Shown: positions 43,782 through 52,089 of the stretch, one piece after another
Position numbering within the stretch: position 1 is the stretch's first letter
Layout of the letters: the number at the start of each line of letters is the position of its first letter
Source of the DNA: Corynebacterium sp.
GTDB taxonomy: Bacteria; Actinomycetota; Actinomycetes; Mycobacteriales; Mycobacteriaceae
Assembly: GCA_030531005.1 (NCBI GenBank)
Contig: JAUMTW010000001.1
Coordinates: 389,227-453,226 of the forward strand
DNA length: 64,000 nt
Reading direction: 5' to 3'
Notes under the pieces: model-generated
Told to the model about the DNA's origin: nothing
The model's database searches: none
Seen by the model: the letters and a program-made list of their open reading frames with translations, nothing else
Translations under genes and position numbers: made by a program

Positions 43782-46088
43782 TCAGGCCAGAGTATTGCGG
43801 GAATCGGTTAGCCAAGACAGCGGAATTCGAGTGAAGAACAACCCCTGTGTTTCACGTTCCCACAGTAAGCCCAAATCGCCATTTTCCAATTGAGCAAGGC
43901 ATTGATACACATAGTGCCGCGGTTGGAAAACTCGGTTGTGAGGCCAGGTGTGGATGTCTCCATAGCTCAAGCGCAGCACTCCACATCCCCGGAAAGGCAA
44001 CATCTGGGAGGCATTAGCAAACACCACTGCAGGTTCGCCATTGACGTCAATGCTGATTGCATTAGGCTGCGAGAAGATCTCCGTGAGCTGCTCAATAAAA
44101 TCAACTTCGCCCCAGCTTGCTCCGCCATCCCAAGAAATCGCGTGAGCTACCTTGCCACTCGGATGCTGATTGCGCATGAAGACATGTACAGAACCATCTG
44201 GCAACTCCACAAGTGCCGATTCATGTAAAGAAGCACGGTCATCACTGAGAGTGCGGGAGTCAAGAGTGGATCCTTCAAATTCTCGGCCATCATTAGGAGA
44301 GGCTCCCAGGTGCCAGGTAGCTCCAGTGTCATCTGTGTACATAGCAGCGCAGGAGAATGTGATGCCCTCTTCATGGTTGTAATAGACCGGGATGAGGATT
44401 CGCCCCTTATGCTCACCATATTTCAGCTGGATGCCGTTACCGGGGGAAGTACCAAAGAAACGCATCCAAGGCTGCTTAACCTGGGCGGTAATATCCTGCG
44501 GAGCTGACCATGTTGCGCCGTCATCATCAGTATGAATGACTTGGACATAACTGGTCCGGTGGGTAAACAAACTTTCTTGTGGGTCCACCCCATAGGCCAA
44601 GTAGATGTTACCTGCGGGAGTATCTTCAGAGAGAACATCACCATTGGGTGCAACAGTATATGCTGTGGGGGCTCCATCGATTGTGGTTACCGAACCGTCT
44701 GCATGCAGAGTGAAAAAATCTCCACTGCGGTTATGGAGTTGTACCCGCCCCTGTTCATCAAATCCCGTACCAACAGCGGCATTAGGTTGGCCCACTCCAC
44801 CAGGGAAGTGGTCGATGACCATCAATACCCGTTCGCTTGATTGGTCTTGAACCAAGACAGAATCAATCACGGATGCGCCGAGTGCACCATCACCAGGGTA
44901 TTCAATGAGAGTCTGTTGATCTTCCCAGGTCTTGCCATCATCAAAAGAGCGCCGCAGCACAAAATTAATATCGTTCGGACTGTCATTGGCAATACTTACC
45001 CGTTGATCGGCTCCAGCCAGCAAAGCCCCAGATTTCAGGCGTAGAAGAGATGGAATTCGGTAACTTTTAGAATCGTGAAAACCAGTGTCAAAGAGAGCTT
45101 GAGTCGGTAGTGGTTGTACTCCAGCCAAGCGCTTGACCTGAAAATCACTTAAGACGCTATCGTAGATTGCGGCAGTTTGCGCTTCGCCAAAAAGGCGAGA
45201 ATTCGCCAAGTTCATGCCTACAGTGACGCGCTCTAGTGGGGCGATATCAGCAAAGAACGCAGCTCCCGGTGCCAATGCCACTTGATAGCCGTCCACATAG
45301 AGGATCAAGGCTCCCCGACCAGAAGTCAGCACCACATCATGCCAATTACCATCGTCCCAATGCCCGCTAGCGATTACCGAGGCAATGCATTCTGGTTGCA
45401 TAGCGTCATGTTCGAATACACGGAATGCTACGTTGCCGTCTTCTAGGACTAATTCGCAACGTTGGTGGCCACTGCCGCCCGCGATGATAGTTCCCCCTTG
45501 CCCTTGGCCGCGGGCCCTGAAGCGAGCACGTAATGAACCTTGCGCAAGTGCACCGCAGCGTTTGGTATCCCGTGCAGAGAGTTCGGCCGCAGCGAATTCC
45601 AAGAAAGGCTGAGCACTGGGCGCTAACGCCGGCAGAGCCGTTGCTGCTAAGCCCTCAGAATAGAGTTGTACGCGGGATATTTCGAGGACATGTGCCGGAT
45701 TGAGCTTGAGTTCGGTAGCTTCGAGTTCGCTTAGCCATCCGAGCGGAGTGCAGCTGAATGCCTCATACCCATCTACATGGATATGTAAGCCTTGCGCATC
45801 ATAGTTGAACGCTAGCGTATGCAGCTTGGCATCATCGAGCACCAGGGTATCTTCAGCGTCAAGATAGCGGGTGTCGGCCCCCTTGGCATAGGTGCCGTTT
45901 AGTCGTCCGCCGGTGATTTCTGCGGTGATGTGCCCGTTATTTCCCTGGAGCGCAAATATCGGGCCGTCAATATTGCTTTGAAATTGCAAGAGTAAGCAAC
46001 CCGTTGCGCTGCGAAATTCAGTGAGGGAAACGCTGGCTGATGGCTGTGTGAGGTCAAGGATGAGGCAATCTTGCGGACTTGAATTCAT
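43782..46088 (-). CDS. Exo-alpha-sialidase (GH33) with two N-terminal LamG domains and no signal peptide
   Basis: 768 residues from ATG 46088, which has GGAAGGA 7 bases upstream; ATG 46094 is too close to that site. Residues 1-160 and 165-335 are two concanavalin/LamG-like domains, each with a WHDVVLTS- or LHTLAFNYD-type strand and a VDGYE or VDGYQ turn. The six-bladed sialidase propeller follows, with the YRIP motif (SYRIPSLLRLKSGALLAGAD, about 340-360) carrying an active-site Arg. Asp boxes are SFDDGKTW, TDDDGATW, TDDTGATW and SWDGGASW. No signal peptide, lipobox, membrane helix or LPXTG is visible, so it appears cytoplasmic. It releases terminal sialic acid from glycans. It is the upstream gene of nanT and probably co-regulated. 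Confidence 0.93.
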   Translation of the reverse strand: MNSSPQDCLILDLTQPSASVSLTEFRSATGCLLLQFQSNIDGPIFALQGNNGHITAEITGGRLNGTYAKGADTRYLDAEDTLVLDDAKLHTLAFNYDAQGLHIHVDGYEAFSCTPLGWLSELEATELKLNPAHVLEISRVQLYSEGLAATALPALAPSAQPFLEFAAAELSARDTKRCGALAQGSLRARFRARGQGQGGTIIAGGSGHQRCELVLEDGNVAFRVFEHDAMQPECIASVIASGHWDDGNWHDVVLTSGRGALILYVDGYQVALAPGAAFFADIAPLERVTVGMNLANSRLFGEAQTAAIYDSVLSDFQVKRLAGVQPLPTQALFDTGFHDSKSYRIPSLLRLKSGALLAGADQRVSIANDSPNDINFVLRRSFDDGKTWEDQQTLIEYPGDGALGASVIDSVLVQDQSSERVLMVIDHFPGGVGQPNAAVGTGFDEQGRVQLHNRSGDFFTLHADGSVTTIDGAPTAYTVAPNGDVLSEDTPAGNIYLAYGVDPQESLFTHRTSYVQVIHTDDDGATWSAPQDITAQVKQPWMRFFGTSPGNGIQLKYGEHKGRILIPVYYNHEEGITFSCAAMYTDDTGATWHLGASPNDGREFEGSTLDSRTLSDDRASLHESALVELPDGSVHVFMRNQHPSGKVAHAISWDGGASWGEVDFIEQLTEIFSQPNAISIDVNGEPAVVFANASQMLPFRGCGVLRLSYGDIHTWPHNRVFQPRHYVYQCLAQLENGDLGLLWERETQGLFFTRIPLSWLTDSRNTLA

Positions 46089-46115
46089 GAACATTCCTTC
46101 CGAGGCATTGACTAC

Positions 46116-46136
46116 GTCTCACATCTGACGTCTGAC
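46116..46136. promoter_or_regulatory. Three tandem 7-bp repeats in the sialidase promoter
   Basis: GTCTCAC (46116-46122), ATCTGAC (46123-46129) and GTCTGAC (46130-46136) follow without gaps, 28-48 bases upstream of the sialidase ATG. They lie between it and an AT-rich stretch (TCTATAGAATAATGG) that could hold the -10 and -35. Likely a regulator-binding array. Confidence 0.45.
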
Positions 46137-46165
46137 AAGTATCGTGTCTATAGAATAATGGAATA

Positions 46166-46438
46166 GTGGAGAAAAAGAGAGGGATTTTGAAAATTCCTTA
46201 TCGCTTTACGGTGTCAATGGAATATGATTCCGCCGTACGCAGCGGTTATGGTAGTGAGGTGCTCTATAAAACCAGAATTGATCCACTTTTAGAGCGTTGT
46301 GTATTACCCCATTTAGGGGTGAATGCGACGGAAAAAGATGTTAGAGAATTTGGCAACTTCATGTGGGCCAATGTGGAAGGCTGCGGTAGTGCCCGCTGTT
46401 TTTTGCGGTTACTTAGTCGCGGTGCTTGGGGATTGTGA
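46166..46438 (+). pseudogene. Fragment resembling the N-terminal core domain of a tyrosine recombinase
   Basis: A 90-codon frame from GTG 46166. Its middle, S-G-Y-G-S-E-V-L-Y-K-T-R-I-D, then L-L-E-R-C-V-L-P-H-L-G, then D-V-R-E-F-G and G-S-A-R-C-F-L-R-L-L-S, mirrors the SAM-like core-binding domain of phage and genomic-island integrases (…HVLPALG…V..F…TAR…VLSG). The catalytic R-H-R-Y part is missing. The assignment is tentative, but an integrase relic would fit an accessory island. Confidence 0.35.
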
Positions 46439-46800
46439 GTGGCAAGACAATTCGAAAACTATTTTTAGATCAGATGTCCATAAAGTGTGTGCCGCTTCCT
46501 TATGTACGTATTTTCGCACCAACCGAAGATTATAGGAGGATATCTTTCGGCTGCGTGTGAGACAGCAGGGCTGTTATTCAGACTGCACGAGTAATGAAAG
46601 CGGCCACACTCGCTCACTGTAATGCTCAGGGTTAACAACGCTTTTGAAGTTTATATCGCAGGTGACAATGAATTCCCGGTTATAGCAGTCCGGGAAAGCC
46701 CCTCTTTCCTTGTTCACAGGGCCAGCTTTTCTGCCTTTCTGCCTTAACAGTTTCTCGGACTTTTGCTTTAGGATAATGGCGGGAGTATCTCAGTCTCATC
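46439..46800. other. Intergenic region between the integrase-like fragment and the GH5 gene
   Basis: No intact gene is seen. It contains the motif GTCTCATCTG (46793-46802), which resembles part of the sialidase repeat array. Confidence 0.4.
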
Positions 46801-46816
46801 TGTGAGGGGTTTCACG
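46801..46816. promoter_or_regulatory. GlxR (CRP-type) binding site upstream of the GH5 gene
   Basis: TGTGA-GGGGTT-TCACG matches the GlxR consensus TGTGA-N6-TCACA except the last base. It lies 47-62 bases before ATG 46863 and about 35 bases upstream of a -10 TATCTT (46851-46856), a position compatible with activation or repression by the cAMP-type regulator. Confidence 0.55.
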
Positions 46817-46862
46817 TAATCTTGTATATATACCGGTGAGCTGAGCTTGTTATCTTTAGGGT

Positions 46863-48470
46863 ATGTCGTTCCCTTATTTTCCCTCATTATGGAGCGCTCG
46901 TACACAGCACAACGCTCCCGCAAATCCTATGGCACTTCGGCGTTTGCCCGCCTGCATTGGCTTCCTCCTCAGTGTGTTGATGCTGCTTAATGCTGCCTTC
47001 GTGCCAGTTCAGGCAAATGTGGAGACTAAAGATTCTCCAAGTGAGGCGGTACCTATTGCTGCAAATGCGCCCTCAAAAATCACTCAAGCAGGTCAATGGT
47101 TGGTTGATGAACAAGGCCGAGTTTTCTTAACCCAAGGCGTGAACATGGTATACAAGCATCCTCCATATACCGCACAGGCCGCTGGGTTTAATGCTGATGA
47201 TGCCGAGTGGTTACAGGCGCAAGGGTTTGATTCGGTTCGCCTTGGCATTATTTGGAAAGCAGTAGAACCAGAGCCTGGCGTGTATGACGATGTATATTTG
47301 GCGCAGATTGCCGAAACGGTGACGATGCTTGCTGATCATGGCATCGCTACGCTCATTGATGCTCACCAGGATATGTATCACGAAAAATTTCAGGGAGAGT
47401 TCGCGCCGGATTGGGCTGTAATTGATGACGGCTATCCTAGTTTCCTGCAAATAGGATTTCCCACCAATCAAGTTGTAAATGTGGGTTTGCTTCGAGCCTA
47501 CGATAACTTCTTAAATAATCGGATGGGGCCAGGAGGCGTCGGCCTTCAAGATCGTTTTGCAGCCATGTGGCAGCATGTAGTCACGCAATTGGGTGGACTT
47601 CCATCCATCATGGGCTATGACATTATCAATGAGCCCTGGCCAGGCAGTGATTTCCCAATCTGCTATGCAACGCTCGGGCATTGCGATGATGCAATAGCGA
47701 AACTTGATAGCTTGCATCAAAAAGCTGCGGATGCCATAACGGCAGTAGACCCTACAGCAACAATATATTTTGAGCCGTATTCGGTTTGGAATGCAGGGAT
47801 AGCAATTAACCCGCAAGCCCCCAAGGTTCCAGAGACTGCGGGTACCGTATTGAGCTGGCATGTGTACTGTGCAACCAATGCACTAATTGGGAAATATACC
47901 GGGTGTGACCTACCAGATGGACAAGCGTTTGCTAACGCTCAGGCGATTTCCGATTCCCAGCAAATTCCGTCATTACTCTCTGAGTTTGGAGCCACAGATG
48001 ATACTGACACCTTATTAGGGGTAACGAACCTGGCTCGGGCTAATCGAATTGGCTGGCAGTATTGGTCCTATTGTGGATGTGATGATCCCACTACTCAAAA
48101 TCAGCGGGAGCAAGGCATCGTTGCAGATCCCCAAGTCCCGGGGGCGGTCACAGCTGATGCTGTCAACGCAGAAAAGCTTGCAGTGCTCGCCCCGCCTCAT
48201 ATGCGTTTGATAGCCGGAACTCCTGAGCTAACTCATTGGGATCACAACGCCAAGCAGTACCAAGCTCGCTGGACAACGACGCGAGCAGATGAGACTGGAG
48301 TATTTACGGCCGGTGAAAGTGTACTGTATGTGCCTTCGGCAAATTTCCCACATGGATTTGATATCCACGTCACTGGAGGTAGTTATACTATCGCACCCGA
48401 TGGGCATACGGTATATATTGCAGCAGATAAAGAAGCTTCAGAAGTTGCGGTAGAAGTGGTACCTGCTTGA
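46863..48470 (+). CDS. Secreted GH5 endoglycoceramidase-like glycosidase
   Basis: 535 residues from ATG 46863, which follows a -10 TATCTT by 6 bases (leaderless). An internal ATG (46929) would start exactly at the signal peptide MALRRLPACIGFLLSVLML to VPVQA and is an equally good choice. The GH5 barrel has FDSVRLGIIWKAVEPEPGVY, DAHQDMYHEKF, acid/base Glu257 in INEPWPG, the HVY segment, and nucleophile Glu374 in LSEFGA. A C-terminal beta-sandwich of about 90 residues follows. This layout (HQD motif, W-K/R-x-V-E-P, C-terminal sandwich) is that of Rhodococcus endoglycoceramidases, which cut glycosphingolipids between glycan and ceramide. The family is near-certain; the ceramide substrate is inferred. 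A GlxR-type site lies upstream. Confidence 0.88.
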   Translation: MSFPYFPSLWSARTQHNAPANPMALRRLPACIGFLLSVLMLLNAAFVPVQANVETKDSPSEAVPIAANAPSKITQAGQWLVDEQGRVFLTQGVNMVYKHPPYTAQAAGFNADDAEWLQAQGFDSVRLGIIWKAVEPEPGVYDDVYLAQIAETVTMLADHGIATLIDAHQDMYHEKFQGEFAPDWAVIDDGYPSFLQIGFPTNQVVNVGLLRAYDNFLNNRMGPGGVGLQDRFAAMWQHVVTQLGGLPSIMGYDIINEPWPGSDFPICYATLGHCDDAIAKLDSLHQKAADAITAVDPTATIYFEPYSVWNAGIAINPQAPKVPETAGTVLSWHVYCATNALIGKYTGCDLPDGQAFANAQAISDSQQIPSLLSEFGATDDTDTLLGVTNLARANRIGWQYWSYCGCDDPTTQNQREQGIVADPQVPGAVTADAVNAEKLAVLAPPHMRLIAGTPELTHWDHNAKQYQARWTTTRADETGVFTAGESVLYVPSANFPHGFDIHVTGGSYTIAPDGHTVYIAADKEASEVAVEVVPA

Positions 48471-49048
48471 TTGCTCCCTGCGTTGGTGCTACCTGCCAGT
48501 CAGGAACTTACTGCGCAGGTGTACCGCGCCATAGTCTGCGCTACTTGTGCCTTTAGGGCTTTCTTGCTTGTCAATGCTGGGGGAAGCATGAAACTACCTC
48601 CAAGGGGCAATTGAGAAGATTTACGGTCACAGCGACGCTTTTTAGCTTTGCACAGGAAACTGCAGATTCCCTGTAGTTAGCTCGCCTGCGCTCATGCCCC
48701 AGCTGAGTTCAATCCGGGAAAGTTGAGCATCGTTGGACCAGTAAATCTGAGCGACGTGGAAGGGGAGCGGCTTTTGATCTCCAGTAGTGAGCGCGCGAGT
48801 AATCTGCGATTTCCGATTCTTCGCTGAAAATGTGGATTCGTTCGTGGAAATTTGGGAAATGCCCGGAAAATGTATTGTGTTCTGTGGGAAATTCTCCTAA
48901 TATTGTGACTGTTTTACGCCAAATTGCTTTGTGTGACTCTGGCGACATTGTATCCGGTTTTTGTGCTGCATGTACGGTACGCAATCGTTTGAATGTTGAC
49001 TCGAGCAACAAGGCGATTGGCCTCTTATTCGAATTGAAAGGTTGACTC
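48471..49048. other. Intergenic region between the GH5 gene and ptsG
   Basis: 578 bases. Only shadow frames are seen. Near ptsG lies a weak GlxR-like half-match, TGTGA-N6-CGACA (48932-48947). The ptsG ribosome-binding site GAAAGG ends 7 bases before ATG 49049. Promoters were not securely placed. Confidence 0.4.
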
Positions 49049-51103
49049 ATGGCTTCTGTGAAGCAGACTTCTGAGTTTATCTTGGAGCAGGTTGGTGGTG
49101 CCGAAAACATCTCCAGCCTTACGCACTGTGCAACCCGTTTGCGCTTCCAATTGCGTGACCAGTCCAAGGCAAACCAGGAAGCCCTGGATGAAAACACTGA
49201 CGTCCTTGGCGTGGTACCCCAGGGTAGCACTGGCCTACAAGTCGTGATGGGTGGTGGAGTTGCTGACTACTACCAAGAAATCGTTCGCCAACCAGGCATG
49301 GCTGATAAAGCAGCTGCCGATGAAGATGCGGATCAGAAGAAGAATTCCAAAGAATACGGCGGCGTACGCGGCAAGTATTCCAAGGTCGACTACTGCTTCG
49401 AATTCCTCTCGGACACCTTCCGTCCTATCCTATGGGCGTTACTTGGTGCCTCACTTATCATCACCTTGCTGGTATTACTCGATACCTTCGAGGTCCAGGA
49501 TTTCCGTCAAGAGCTCAGCGAGCAGCCTCCAACCTATCAGTTGCTGCACGCAATGTATCAGTCGGTGTTCTACTTCCTGCCAATCATGATTGGTGCTACT
49601 GCAGCTCGTAAGCTTGGCGCCAATGAGTGGGTAGGTGCAGCCATTCCGGCAGCCTTGATGACTCCAGAATTCGCAGGGTTGGGCAACGTTGCTGAAACTG
49701 TGAACTTTATGGGTGGCGACGCTCAGTCGGTTACAGTTTTCGGTCTGCCACTGATTCTCAATGATTATGCTGGTCAGGTCTTCCCGCCGCTGCTTTCCTC
49801 CATTGGACTGTACTGGGTAGAAAAAGGGTTAAAGAAGATCATTCCTTCAGCAGTGCACATGGTATTCGTGCCATTCTTTTCGCTGCTATTCATGATCCCG
49901 ATCACCGCCTTCTTGCTCGGCCCCTTTGGTATCGGTGTTGGTAACGCAATCTCCAACTTCTTAAGCGCAGTTAATGACTTCTCGCCATTCGTGCTCGCCA
50001 TTGTGATCCCATTGATGTACCCATTCTTGGTGCCGCTGGGTCTGCACTGGCCACTGAATGCGATCATGATCAACAATATCGCAACCTTGGGCTATGACTT
50101 CATCCAAGGCCCAATGGGTGCGTGGAACTTCGCCTGCTTCGGTGTCGTCACCGCTGTCTTCGTCCTGTCCATTAAGGAAAAGAATCCCCAAATGCGTCAG
50201 GTCTCTTTAGGCGGTTCTATGGCCGGTCTGCTTGGTGGCATTTCCGAGCCATCACTCTACGGCGTGCTGTTGCGATTCCGGAAGTCATATGCTCGCCTCC
50301 TGCCAGGCTGCTTGGTAGGCGGTATCGTAATGGGCTTCTTTGGAGTCACCGCAAATGCCTTCGTATTCACTTCAGTACTGACCATTCCCGCAATGGACCC
50401 AATTGGTGGCTATGCCTTAGGTATCCTGGCAGCCTTCACCACTTCTTTCCTGTTGGTACTCTTCTTTGATTACCGCACCAAAGAAGAAAAGGAAGAAGTA
50501 CTGGCAAAGCTTGCTGCGCAGCGCCAAACTTCTGAAGAAGTTGCACCTGCAGCACCTGCTGCCGCGCAGGAACCTGCTTCCCACGGTGGCGTTGCTGTTG
50601 CTACCAAGCCAGTGAAGACCGCGCTGCAAGCCGGTACTGTCACTGAGCTGACCAGCCCGCTCGAAGGCGAAGCTGTTGCCTTGAGCGAAGTTCCAGACCC
50701 AATCTTTGCCGCTGCAAAGCTTGGCGAAGGGATTGCCATTAACCCAACCGGGGATACGGTGTATGCCCCGGCCGATGCAACGGTGCTCACCGTGCAGAAG
50801 TCTGGTCACGCTATCGGTCTGCGCTTGGATTCTGGTATTGATTTGTTAGTCCACGTTGGTATCGACACCGTCCAACTCGGTGGCGAGGGCTTTGACGTCA
50901 AGGTGGAAAAGAAGCAGCAGGTTCGCCGCGGCGAGGCATTGATTTCTTTCGATAAAGCCTTCATCACCTCTAAGGGCTACAGCATGATAACCCCAGTGTT
51001 GGTTACCAATACACCGAAGTTCGCTAATGTCGAAGGTCTGCCTGCTGCAGCGGCGAACACCGATACCGTGGTTATCCGTACTACCGCAAAGGATGCAGAG
51101 TAA
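49049..51103 (+). CDS. ptsG: Glucose-specific PTS enzyme IIBCA
   Basis: Imports and phosphorylates glucose using PEP via HPr. 684 residues in order B-C-A. EIIB is at about 1-90, with the phosphorylated Cys27 in THCATRLRF. EIIC is at about 120-480, a multi-helix channel with GLHWPLNAIM and GGISEPSLYGVLLR, the GISEP substrate motif. An Ala/Pro linker is followed by EIIA at about 540-684, with the active-site His602 in LLVHVGIDTVQLGG. It matches C. glutamicum PtsG nearly throughout (EYGGVRGKYS, FEFLSDTFRPILWALLGASL). As there, it lies just before coaE. It terminates at a hairpin at 51180-51216. Confidence 0.97.
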   Translation: MASVKQTSEFILEQVGGAENISSLTHCATRLRFQLRDQSKANQEALDENTDVLGVVPQGSTGLQVVMGGGVADYYQEIVRQPGMADKAAADEDADQKKNSKEYGGVRGKYSKVDYCFEFLSDTFRPILWALLGASLIITLLVLLDTFEVQDFRQELSEQPPTYQLLHAMYQSVFYFLPIMIGATAARKLGANEWVGAAIPAALMTPEFAGLGNVAETVNFMGGDAQSVTVFGLPLILNDYAGQVFPPLLSSIGLYWVEKGLKKIIPSAVHMVFVPFFSLLFMIPITAFLLGPFGIGVGNAISNFLSAVNDFSPFVLAIVIPLMYPFLVPLGLHWPLNAIMINNIATLGYDFIQGPMGAWNFACFGVVTAVFVLSIKEKNPQMRQVSLGGSMAGLLGGISEPSLYGVLLRFRKSYARLLPGCLVGGIVMGFFGVTANAFVFTSVLTIPAMDPIGGYALGILAAFTTSFLLVLFFDYRTKEEKEEVLAKLAAQRQTSEEVAPAAPAAAQEPASHGGVAVATKPVKTALQAGTVTELTSPLEGEAVALSEVPDPIFAAAKLGEGIAINPTGDTVYAPADATVLTVQKSGHAIGLRLDSGIDLLVHVGIDTVQLGGEGFDVKVEKKQQVRRGEALISFDKAFITSKGYSMITPVLVTNTPKFANVEGLPAAAANTDTVVIRTTAKDAE

Positions 51104-51179
51104 TCGGGTAGTCGTACGAGCACACGAGCGCTCTAGCGCTCTAGTGCAGTTTGGTGAGCTGCTTGCCTGCTGACTGTGA

Positions 51180-51217
51180 AAAGGCCTTGGCACTTCAACG
51201 AAGCGTCAAGGCCTTTG
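51180..51217 (+). terminator. Terminator of ptsG
   Basis: aaaggccttg (51180-51189) pairs with caaggccttt (51207-51216), with an inner cttc-aac-gaag. The T-tail is short. Confidence 0.7.
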
Positions 51218-51281
51218 TGCTGCCTCCAGGAGTAGGGGGGGATGGGGTCGCGCATGTCTTTTTACGGGCTAGAATGAGCCT

Positions 51282-51908
51282 ATGTATATTGTGGGCTTAA
51301 CAGGTGGTATCGGTAGTGGAAAGTCAACAGTCAGTACCTGGCTCAGAAGCCACGCGCCAGACGTTGTCACCATCGTTGATGCGGATGCCGTATCGCGTGA
51401 AATTATGTCTCCGGGTTCACCAGTCTTGCCGCAGCTCCAAGAAGTATTTGGTGCCGATATTCTTGATGAGCATGGCGAGCTGCGACGCAGCCTGTTAGCC
51501 CAGCGCGCCTTCCACGATGAGCAACACACCGCCCAGCTTAATGCGATTACTCATCCAGAAATTCGACGTCGCGTGCGAGCCAAGATTGATGAAGCCACCA
51601 CGCCATTAGTGATCCTAGATCACCCGCTGCTTATTGAAACGAATGCCGATGCGCTCGTAGATTCCGTGCTCGTTGTTACGGCTGATGTAGAAGCGCGAAT
51701 AGCCCGCCTAGTACATCAGCGAGGACTGGATGAAGTGGATGTGCGCCGGCGTATGGCACAGCAGCTCAGCGATGCTCAGCGAAATAGTTATGCGGACGAA
51801 CTTATTGATAATTCTGGCACTTTGGAGGAATTAGAGGCCCAGATTGCCCAGTGGTGGGATGAGCTTGCGCAGCAACTGGGTTTGGGTGCTTCACAGGCAT
51901 TGAGTTGA
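51282..51908 (+). CDS. coaE: Dephospho-CoA kinase
   Basis: Last step of coenzyme A synthesis. 208 residues, a P-loop kinase. Walker A is GLTGGIGSGKSTVS (about 5-18), with DADAVSREI near residue 32, ITHPEIR near 87, and DHPLLIETN, the lid region and QRGLDEVDVRRRMAQQ toward the end. The actinobacterial fusion to a GrpB/UPF0157 domain is absent. It follows ptsG as in C. glutamicum. Confidence 0.96.
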   Translation: MYIVGLTGGIGSGKSTVSTWLRSHAPDVVTIVDADAVSREIMSPGSPVLPQLQEVFGADILDEHGELRRSLLAQRAFHDEQHTAQLNAITHPEIRRRVRAKIDEATTPLVILDHPLLIETNADALVDSVLVVTADVEARIARLVHQRGLDEVDVRRRMAQQLSDAQRNSYADELIDNSGTLEELEAQIAQWWDELAQQLGLGASQALS

Positions 51909-52042
51909 AACAATTTCCATTGTGCTATAGAAATATTTCATAGCGGTGCCTATGGGGATTGAACTGGGCAAATAGATTGATGCAGCAGTCAAGTAATTGT
52001 GCTTCTGCCGAAAATCTCGTAACAGAAAGATCCCTGCGCTTC

Positions 52043-52048
52043 TATAAT
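52043..52048 (+). promoter_or_regulatory. -10 element TATAAT of the aldehyde dehydrogenase gene
   Basis: A perfect consensus -10 lies 42 bases before ATG 52090, leaving a leader of about 35 bases with the site GAAAGG. No strong -35 is visible. Confidence 0.5.
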
Positions 52049-52089
52049 TGGTAGCAGTTCTCGTTCCTAGGCCTTCGAAAGGTGCTCTT

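Noticed and set aside
48709..49230. 173-codon minus-strand frame overlapping the ptsG start
   Set aside because: It covers the ptsG N-terminus in antisense and shows no family features.
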